Part shown: positions 8,170 to 13,785 of the stretch, one piece after another
Position numbering within the stretch: the stretch's first letter is position 1
Layout: each line of letters starts with the position of its first letter
The notes under the pieces: model-generated
Database searches by the model: none
Told to the model about the DNA's origin: nothing
The model's input: only the letters and a program-made list of their open reading frames with translations
Position numbers and translations under genes: made by a program
Assembly: GCA_031265595.1 (NCBI GenBank)
Contig: JAISCM010000219.1
Location: 1-13,785, forward strand
Reading direction: 5' to 3'
Length of the DNA: 13,785 nt
From: Tannerellaceae bacterium
Lineage (GTDB): Bacteria; Bacteroidota; Bacteroidia; Bacteroidales; Tannerellaceae

Positions 8170-10641
8170 ATGAAGACCGCCATGATAAGAAATACACTGA
8201 TTTTATTTTTTATTCTTTGTATGGCGGCCTGTTCTACATCTGTAGACCCAAAGATTACAGCGCCCGGCGTCAGTCGCGAATTAGCGGGCTTCCGCAAGGC
8301 GAATTATGAAAGAATACATTACAAACTATTTTTCAATATCCCCGAAAGAAAAGCGGAAGCCGTTGCCGGCGAAGTAGAGATCTCTTTTTTACTGAAGAAA
8401 AGGCAAGCCCTTATTATTGACTTCCGTGCAGCGCCCGATCAGGTATTATCCGTTAAACTAAACGGGCAGTCCGTTGCCTATCGCTTGGAAGACGAACATA
8501 TAATAATAGCGGCAAATGTAGTATCGAGCGGCGAAAATCATCTTCAGATTGCTTTTATTCCGGATGACCAGTCCCTCAACCGGCGGGATGAGTTTCTTTA
8601 TACCTTACTCGTGCCAGACAGGGCGCGGACGTTGTTCCCCTGTTTTGACCAGCCGGATCTGAAATCATTGTTTTCTTTGACATTGGAAATTCCCGGAGAA
8701 TGGAAAGCCGTATCAAACAGTGTGATTGAAAAGACCCGGCCAATTCCGGGGAATAAGAAGCGGACGGTTATCACCTATAAAAGAACGGAGCCGCTGAGTA
8801 CCTATCTGTTTTCTTTCGTGGCCGGTAAACTGGAGCAGGTACCATTTGAACGCAACAAGCGTAAGATAGCGATTTACCACCGGGAAACAGACTCCCTGAA
8901 AGTAGCCCAATGCCCGGAAATAGCCCGGCAGGTATTCGATGCCCTGGAATGGCTGGAAGCGTACACCGGCATTCCGTATCCTTTCAGTAAATACGATCTT
9001 ATTATATTGCCCGGATTCCAATATGGAGGAATGGAGCATACCGGAGCTACCTTATACACAGACAAGCGGATGTTCTTAAACGAACAGCCTACGCTGAACG
9101 AAGCATTAAGCCGCAGCTCGCTGATCGCCCATGAAACGGCGCATCTATGGTTTGGCGATTACGTAACAATGAAGTGGTTCGACGATGTATGGACAAAAGA
9201 AGTATTTGCCAACTACTTTGCTTCCCGTATCACAGAGCCGCTTTTCCCGGACATCAATCACCGGCTGAATTTCATGCTGGATTATTTTCCTCCGGCCTAT
9301 GCCGAAGACCGTACGGACGGAAGTAACCCTATCAAACAACCGGTAGACAATCTGAATAATGCCGGCCTTGCGTATGGCAATATTATCTACGACAAATCGC
9401 CGGTTGTACTGAATAAGCTGATACGTAAAATCGGGGAAGAAGCATTCCGGCAAGGTATCCATAAGTACCTGACTACCTATGCTTACGACAACGCAAGCTG
9501 GGACGACCTCGTAGGGCTGCTCAACCAATATACGGAGGAAGACTTAAAAGCATGGAGCCATACATGGGTGGATGAGAAAGGGATGCCTACAATCGTTACC
9601 TCTGTTGAAAACGACTCGGTGGTGTTTACCCAATCAGACCCATGGCAGAGGGGCATCGTCTGGCAGCAGGATATAGCATTTATCCAGACGCCCGAAGCGA
9701 TCATTCCCAATAGCGACGGTTCGGCTTATGGATTCTTCCGGCTTACCGGCGATGAGGCAGAAGCGTTCGTTTCCTGTTTAGATACATGCGCCAACGAAGT
9801 GGTGCGCGGGTCTATATTGATTACATTATATGAGAACGTACTGAACCGCACCCTTCTACCAGACTGGTATATAGCCCGGATGATAGAACATCTGCCTACA
9901 GAGCAGAATCCGTTGCTTTTTTCCCTTACATTAGACTATATCACCAGTTGCCAGCGATTGTATCCTGCCCATCCGGCCCCGGTAGAGAGAGCTCTTTGGA
10001 AGATAATGACAACCGCCCTTCCGCCTCAATACAGTTTGCAGGTATTCCGGCAATACCGGAACATCGCCCAAACGCCCGAAGCGATCCATCAATTATATAC
10101 TATCTGGAAAGAGCAAAAGGCGCCCGGAAATTTTACCTTGAGCGAAACGGATTATATACAGTTATCTTACCTGCTTGCTATTTCCTTACCGGAAGAAGCC
10201 GCCCGTATTACTTCTTTACAACTGGCAAGGATAAGCAATCCCGACAGGATAGAAGAATATACCTACGTATCCCCTTCCGTTTCTCCCGGAAAAGAAACGC
10301 GCGACAGTGTTTTCAGATCCTTATTGATTGCGCATAACCGAAGCATTGAACCCTGGGCATTAACGGCCCTTTCCAATCTGAACCATCCGCTCCGTCAGCA
10401 AGAGGCTGTGCCCTATATCCGCCCGGCATTAGAAATTTTGGCCGAAGTACAACGTACGGGCGATATATTCTTTCCGCGCAACTGGGCAAGGGCGCTCTTA
10501 GCCGGCCATACCTCCGGTGAAGCCATGAATGAAGTAAACCGTTTTTTTGCCGCTCACCCCGGCTATCCAACCATGTTGGGCAATAAAATAAAGCAGCAAG
10601 CTGATTTCTTATACAGAGCTAATTCACAGAATAAGGAGTAG
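8170..10641 (+). CDS. M1-family zinc aminopeptidase lipoprotein
   Basis: An 823-residue gluzincin aminopeptidase that removes N-terminal residues from peptides. The N-terminus is a lipoprotein signal (MKTAMIRNTLILFFILCMAA with Cys21 as the lipidated residue), so it is anchored in the membrane outside the cytoplasm. An N-terminal beta domain covers about 40-225. The catalytic domain contains the substrate-binding exopeptidase motif as GGMEH (286-290) in place of the classical GxMEN. It also has the zinc site HETAH (H321, E322, H325) with E344 exactly 18 residues on, and the transition-state tyrosine candidate Y407 in IIYDKS. The region from about 480 to the end is less conserved and largely helical. 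All catalytic residues are present. It lies 27 bp downstream of the M16 gene on the same strand. The M16 enzyme could cut peptides internally and this one trim the products; that cooperation is inferred. Confidence 0.94.
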   Translation: MKTAMIRNTLILFFILCMAACSTSVDPKITAPGVSRELAGFRKANYERIHYKLFFNIPERKAEAVAGEVEISFLLKKRQALIIDFRAAPDQVLSVKLNGQSVAYRLEDEHIIIAANVVSSGENHLQIAFIPDDQSLNRRDEFLYTLLVPDRARTLFPCFDQPDLKSLFSLTLEIPGEWKAVSNSVIEKTRPIPGNKKRTVITYKRTEPLSTYLFSFVAGKLEQVPFERNKRKIAIYHRETDSLKVAQCPEIARQVFDALEWLEAYTGIPYPFSKYDLIILPGFQYGGMEHTGATLYTDKRMFLNEQPTLNEALSRSSLIAHETAHLWFGDYVTMKWFDDVWTKEVFANYFASRITEPLFPDINHRLNFMLDYFPPAYAEDRTDGSNPIKQPVDNLNNAGLAYGNIIYDKSPVVLNKLIRKIGEEAFRQGIHKYLTTYAYDNASWDDLVGLLNQYTEEDLKAWSHTWVDEKGMPTIVTSVENDSVVFTQSDPWQRGIVWQQDIAFIQTPEAIIPNSDGSAYGFFRLTGDEAEAFVSCLDTCANEVVRGSILITLYENVLNRTLLPDWYIARMIEHLPTEQNPLLFSLTLDYITSCQRLYPAHPAPVERALWKIMTTALPPQYSLQVFRQYRNIAQTPEAIHQLYTIWKEQKAPGNFTLSETDYIQLSYLLAISLPEEAARITSLQLARISNPDRIEEYTYVSPSVSPGKETRDSVFRSLLIAHNRSIEPWALTALSNLNHPLRQQEAVPYIRPALEILAEVQRTGDIFFPRNWARALLAGHTSGEAMNEVNRFFAAHPGYPTMLGNKIKQQADFLYRANSQNKE

Positions 10642-10700
10642 TGGCTGTAGTTTTATATGTTTGTATACAATCATTTCAAGTATTCGTCGCATTACTTTCT

Positions 10701-10788
10701 GCGTTTCACAAGGGTGAAACGGGCGTTTCACGGGGGTGAAACAAGCGTTTCACAGGGGTGAAACGAGCGTTTCACGGGTGTGAAACGG
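10701..10788. repeat. four tandem palindromic 22-bp repeats (GTTTCAC-N4-GTGAAAC)
   Basis: Four consecutive 20-nt units begin at 10701, 10723, 10745 and 10767, each followed by 2 nt, giving an exact 22-bp period. Each unit reads GC, GTTTCAC, four variable bases (AAGG, GGGG, AGGG, GGGT), GTGAAAC. The linkers are GG, AA, GA, GG. The seven-base arms are identical in all units and perfectly self-complementary, so each unit can form a 7-bp stem (8-bp in units 1, 3 and 4) with a 4-nt loop, on either strand. The array sits between two convergent genes, 60 bp after the M1 stop and 68 bp before the stop of the HEAT-like gene. Plausible roles are a bidirectional terminator or mRNA 3'-end structure, or a REP-like intergenic element. 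A dyad-binding protein array is another option. Sequence alone does not decide. Confidence 0.9.
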
Positions 10789-10855
10789 GTAGTTCATTGC
10801 GTTTACGTTACTACTTCTATACGATAAACCACAAAAAGTATGGTGAACATATCTC

Positions 10856-11368
10856 CTATCTATCATAGTGACAGGCCCGTATCTTGGCTTTCAGGGAAGG
10901 GGCTTCTTCCTCTTTTATGGCTGAAATTGTGTGGATAAAATCTTCTTTTAATTCGGGGCATTGCCCGAGCAGATTGTACAGTCCTTGCAGAGACGATACC
11001 CTTACGCTTTTGGCTTCCTTCGTATCTAATGTATAGGTGGTGAGGAGGTGCCAGAGTTTTCCCAGTTCGTCTTCCGTTACGGTCAGTCTGGAAGCCATTA
11101 ATGCCGCATGGGCTTTCAGGCCGATATTGGCTGTGTTGCTTAAAAGAGATAGCACTTCGCTCTTATGCGATTGCACGTAGGAGGGATTTTTTAGCGTAAT
11201 TTTAGCCAGCACATCGGCGGCATAGCGTACGATGTGCTTGTTTGGATGATAAAAGTACCGGCATAAGGCATCGAACGACTGCTGGTCTACGATGCAAGAC
11301 GTCAATGCTTTATGCCTGATAACCGGTGGTAAGTCTACGCTCGTGATGAGTTGTTCTATTTGCGTCAC
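10856..11368 (-). CDS. Small HEAT-like helical repeat protein
   Basis: A 170-residue all-helical protein with no signal peptide or membrane span. At least three or four antiparallel helical hairpins of HEAT/armadillo style can be read: around 14-40, 41-60 (HPNKHIVRYAADVLAKI), 68-95 (GLKAHAALMASRL) and 118-140 (SVRVSSLQGLYNLLGQ). Such repeats usually serve as a binding scaffold; no catalytic motif is visible. It starts only 6 bp after the stop of the secreted FAD-dependent oxidoreductase gene and is surely cotranscribed with it. Its apparently cytoplasmic location contrasts with the signal peptide of its partner, and the spacing gives no sign of a lost upstream exported portion. Similar helical tails are sometimes found fused to or next to this oxidoreductase type, so it may be a split-off domain; that is an inference. 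Specific function unknown. Confidence 0.8.
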   Translation of the reverse strand: MTQIEQLITSVDLPPVIRHKALTSCIVDQQSFDALCRYFYHPNKHIVRYAADVLAKITLKNPSYVQSHKSEVLSLLSNTANIGLKAHAALMASRLTVTEDELGKLWHLLTTYTLDTKEAKSVRVSSLQGLYNLLGQCPELKEDFIHTISAIKEEEAPSLKAKIRACHYDR

Positions 11369-11374
11369 CTTTAG

Positions 11375-13237
11375 TTATTTTATCTCCGGTTTGGTGGGTA
11401 AGGTACCTCCTTCGTTGTATTGCTGATTGTTGGGGAGGCCTTTCTTTCCTACCCCTTCCGTCATTAATGCTTTGAGTTCGTGCAGGTAATTGTGGTAAAC
11501 GTCACGCGGTTTTACATTATGTTGCTTACATAAAGAGGCGGCCATGCCTACTACTTCCCCCATCATGCCGGTGGTACGCATCACGCGGACGGTACCTAAT
11601 GCTACATGGGTGACGCTGATATTACGCCCGGCCATAAACAAATTGCCCACATTCCTTGAATAAAGGCACCGATAGGGTATGGGGTACGGATAAATGGGCG
11701 TATGCTTAGCAATTGACTTAAACTCGGCGCCGGGGAAGTGTTGGGTATTTCCGGGGTCGGGGTAATGGAGGTCTATCGTCCAGGTAGAGGCCGCTGTTCC
11801 GTCTTCGTGTACGATGTAGCGGCGAATATCGTCTTCTTTCAGGATATAATCGCCCATCAGGCGGCGCGATTCCCGTTTTCCCGCCACATAAGCTACCCAG
11901 CCTAATGTACGGTTTTGGTAAGGCGCGTTTTCTTTCAACTGATTCTTCAGAAAGCTCCAATTAGAATAAACAACCAGCAGGCCGTAATCGCGGATACGTT
12001 CAAAGTCTTCAATCTGATTGTAGTTCATACCCGTTTCCCATGTCCATTCGCCCATCATTACTTTCTCGCAGTTTGCATCGTCGAAAGTTACTCCGTAAGA
12101 AAACGGCGGAAACGGCGCCGGCTCTTCCTTATCTACCGAATACCATTGAACGGAGGAGCCCATGGTCAGTTTATCTGCGTTCTCGGGCGCTGTGCTTTCA
12201 TTAAATTCGTCGCGCGCTTCACGCCCCATCCGGTAGTCGGCCCCGGCTAAGTAGCCAATCGTTCCATCCCCCGTACAGTCTGAAAAGAGGGGCGCCTGAA
12301 AACTTAATTCATTGCCGTTTTCAATATGTTTGGCTATCACGCTGCGGATATGCTGCCCATTCATCTCAACGCCTATCGCCCGGTAATTCGCAAACAAGGT
12401 GATATTCTTTTCATTGGCAATGGCTTCCGCTTTTTTATCATCCTCATAATAATCCGCAGGCTGGGCGTTTCCTCCACGGGTAGGGCCAAATTCCTTTTGC
12501 AGGTTTCCCAGCTCTTTATAAGCGCCTGCTTCAATCCGTCCGCCCAGATGTACCCGGATTTCCGAGCTGTTATTGCCGCCCAATACAGGACGGTCGTTGA
12601 TCAAAGCCACCTTACATCCCAGGCGGGCTGCCGAAATAGCCGCACTCATCCCCGCTATCCCCGCGCCCACTACTACTAAATCATACTGGCCGCCTATGCC
12701 GGGTATATCCGGTTGCTGCAACAATCTTTTCCGAAAAGCTGCCAGTTCCTGGCCCGATGCAGGAGGCGCTTTCTTTTCAGTAGTAAGATAAATCGCATCA
12801 CACCGGCCATTGAAACCCGTCAGGTCTTCCAAAGCAAGCGTGCCGGCCTGGCTTTGGCCAACGGTTACTTCGCCGGCCAATTGCCACATCCATGCCGAGC
12901 CTGTACTACCAAGCACAGCAGGGAGCTCCTGCCGGTTGACAATGAGTTTGAATTGTCCCGGCCCTTCGCCGTTTTTCCAGGGCGACGTCCAGTTATAGGT
13001 ACGTACATATATATAATAAGTTCCACCTTCCGGAAAAGAAATAAATGTAGTGGCATGCTTTACCGGCTCTCCCATCCCATGCGCCATCAGATAAGGAGAA
13101 CCCATCTCGTCCATAAACTGCTGGTCTACCACCCAGCCTCCTTTTTCCTTAAAACTCTCGGCTTCTACAAATAGTTCCGCCGCTGTAAGGTTATTCATCA
13201 GAAGAAGAAAAAATAGAAATACGGCTTGTGTTTTCAT
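11375..13237 (-). CDS. Secreted FAD-dependent oxidoreductase with N-terminal beta-sandwich-like domain
   Basis: A 620-residue flavoprotein of the FAD_oxidored family (Pfam PF12831 type). A signal peptide covers about 1-20 (MKTQAVFLFFLLLMNNLTAA). Residues 21-152 form a separate beta-rich domain (VEAESFKEKGGWVVDQQF; GGTYYIYVRTYNW; GRCDAIYLT), resembling the carbohydrate-binding-like sandwich found in secreted Bacteroidetes enzymes. After a linker comes the dinucleotide-binding fold at about 185: DLVVVGAGIAG with GxGxxG at 191-196, followed by a VLGGNNSSEIRVHLGG flavin-contact segment at 218-233. The family motif SDCTGDGTIGYLAGADYRMG lies at 319-338, and a late FAD-binding segment NLFMAGRNIS at 532-541. 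Proteins of this kind are often labelled xanthan lyase in databases, but nothing here shows lyase activity. The substrate is unknown, possibly a sugar or glycoside given the extra domain and export. It is the first gene of a two-gene operon with the HEAT-like gene. Confidence 0.88.
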   Translation of the reverse strand: MKTQAVFLFFLLLMNNLTAAELFVEAESFKEKGGWVVDQQFMDEMGSPYLMAHGMGEPVKHATTFISFPEGGTYYIYVRTYNWTSPWKNGEGPGQFKLIVNRQELPAVLGSTGSAWMWQLAGEVTVGQSQAGTLALEDLTGFNGRCDAIYLTTEKKAPPASGQELAAFRKRLLQQPDIPGIGGQYDLVVVGAGIAGMSAAISAARLGCKVALINDRPVLGGNNSSEIRVHLGGRIEAGAYKELGNLQKEFGPTRGGNAQPADYYEDDKKAEAIANEKNITLFANYRAIGVEMNGQHIRSVIAKHIENGNELSFQAPLFSDCTGDGTIGYLAGADYRMGREARDEFNESTAPENADKLTMGSSVQWYSVDKEEPAPFPPFSYGVTFDDANCEKVMMGEWTWETGMNYNQIEDFERIRDYGLLVVYSNWSFLKNQLKENAPYQNRTLGWVAYVAGKRESRRLMGDYILKEDDIRRYIVHEDGTAASTWTIDLHYPDPGNTQHFPGAEFKSIAKHTPIYPYPIPYRCLYSRNVGNLFMAGRNISVTHVALGTVRVMRTTGMMGEVVGMAASLCKQHNVKPRDVYHNYLHELKALMTEGVGKKGLPNNQQYNEGGTLPTKPEIK

Positions 13238-13267
13238 ACTAATTAATTGTATTTATATTCATTTATT

Positions 13268-13275
13268 CAAAAGTA
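13268..13275 (-). promoter_or_regulatory. -7 box of the FAD oxidoreductase promoter
   Basis: Read on the minus strand, TACTTTTG matches the Bacteroidetes -7 consensus TAnnTTTG exactly and ends 30 bp before the ATG at 13237. It lies in the 50-bp gap after the rhomboid gene, so the oxidoreductase operon probably has its own promoter. No clear TTTG -33 element is seen at the expected distance, which would fall inside the end of the rhomboid gene. Confidence 0.5.
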
Positions 13276-13287
13276 GCATTGTTTTTT

Positions 13288-13785
13288 TTATTGTAAGAAG
13301 AAGGTCAACTGCCGGACGAACGACTTAAACAAAGAAGGCTGTAGCAGCACTGGATACAGCAATCCGTAAAGCGCCCCATAAAAATGAGCATGATGATTTA
13401 TATTGTCCGTAGATTGTTTTGCCATATACTGGCAATACAATAAATAAATAACGCCAAACAATATCCCAGGTATGGGAATAACGGCAAAAAAGTATACCAT
13501 CCTCCACGGATTAAAAAGAATCGACGAGAACAAAATAGCCGAAACCGCCCCCGACGCCCCGATGGAGTGATAATACATATCATTGCGATAGTTGAACAAA
13601 TCGTACAGGGAAGAAAATACCATCCCCCCAAAGTAAAGCCCAAGATACCCCCACATACCAAAGCCAATGGCGCCGAAAGTATATTCCATCAAGGTGCCAA
13701 ACGACCAGAAGGTAAACATATTCACCAGCAGATGCGTCATATCGGCATGAATAAAGCCATGCGTTATAAGGCGATACCATTCGTT
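13288..13785 (-). CDS. Rhomboid-family intramembrane serine protease, N-terminus cut by window edge
   Basis: The frame is open to the right edge and gives 165 residues plus a TAA stop at 13290-13288. The readable N-terminal portion NEWYRLITHGFIHADMTHLL joins the HLLVNMF segment, the typical rhomboid first helix and L1 region. The ATG at 13740 is therefore internal and the true start lies beyond the window, perhaps 30-60 residues away. The catalytic serine is in GASGAV (codon at 13554-13552), and the catalytic histidine is in HHAHFYGALYG (probably codon 13386-13384), with small residues around it for helix packing. Several hydrophobic membrane helices are visible. Rhomboids cleave transmembrane helices within the bilayer; the substrate is not evident here. 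The gene ends 50 bp upstream of the FAD oxidoreductase gene, on the same strand. Confidence 0.93.
   Translation of the reverse strand, partial: NEWYRLITHGFIHADMTHLLVNMFTFWSFGTLMEYTFGAIGFGMWGYLGLYFGGMVFSSLYDLFNYRNDMYYHSIGASGAVSAILFSSILFNPWRMVYFFAVIPIPGILFGVIYLLYCQYMAKQSTDNINHHAHFYGALYGLLYPVLLQPSLFKSFVRQLTFFLQ

Noticed and set aside
9948..10337. 129-residue plus-strand open frame
   Set aside because: It overlaps the M1 aminopeptidase gene in another frame, with no independent promoter or family resemblance.
10701..10788. CRISPR array
   Set aside because: The conserved arms are separated by only 4 or 2-4 variable bases, far too short for spacers; the units are palindromes and no cas genes are present.
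10789..10814. Fifth repeat unit or separate terminator (GTAGT...ACTAC)
   Set aside because: The sequence after unit 4 only loosely resembles the repeat, and the 5-bp stem with a 16-nt loop is too weak and lacks a T-run.
11375..13237. Xanthan lyase
   Set aside because: This label is common in databases for similar proteins, but the catalytic part is a flavin-binding oxidoreductase fold and no polysaccharide lyase motif is visible.
13288..13740. 150-residue complete rhomboid starting at the ATG at 13740
   Set aside because: The frame continues to the window edge with conserved rhomboid residues (RLITHGFIHAD) before that Met, so the gene is simply truncated by the window.

Overview
The window looks like chromosomal DNA of a gut-type Bacteroidales bacterium (Bacteroides, Parabacteroides or Dysgonomonas relatives; the genus is my inference). 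The evidence is a SusC-type TonB-dependent receptor with an STN domain, a FecR-type anti-sigma factor with the Bacteroidetes C-terminal domain, and promoter -7 boxes that match the Bacteroidetes consensus TAnnTTTG. Ribosome binding sites are not conspicuous, which is also typical of the phylum. All genes are intact except two that run off the window edges. I saw no RNA genes, insertion sequences or CRISPR arrays, and no gene-free stretch exceeds about 245 bases.

Layout. Positions 1-5017 hold a minus-strand cassette, transcribed right to left: ECF sigma factor (5017-4451), FecR-like anti-sigma factor (4402-3440), then a SusC-family receptor carrying an N-terminal STN signalling domain (3211 to the left edge, roughly 50-60 residues missing at the C-terminus). 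This is a complete FecI/FecR/FecA-type cell-surface signalling set: the receptor would sense its nutrient ligand, signal through STN to FecR, and release the sigma factor to transcribe the susC operon. A SusD partner and enzymes would be expected beyond the left edge. Between fecR and susC there is a terminator-shaped hairpin whose T-run lies on the opposite, antisense strand.

A 242-bp AT-rich divergent region (5018-5259) carries two back-to-back promoters with identical -7 boxes (TATCTTTG). Rightward from it runs a two-gene operon of exported zinc metallopeptidases: a periplasmic M16 (pitrilysin/insulinase) protease at 5260-8142 and a lipoprotein M1 aminopeptidase at 8170-10641. Together they could reduce oligopeptides to amino acids outside the cytoplasm.

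The convergent gap 10642-10855 contains the most striking non-coding element: four tandem 22-bp palindromic units, GC-GTTTCAC-N4-GTGAAAC plus 2 nt, with invariant arms and variable centres. On the other side is a minus-strand pair: a secreted FAD-dependent oxidoreductase with an N-terminal beta-sandwich-like domain (13237-11375), followed 6 bp later by a small HEAT-like protein (11368-10856). The right edge holds the 3' part of a rhomboid intramembrane protease gene (13785-13288, minus strand).
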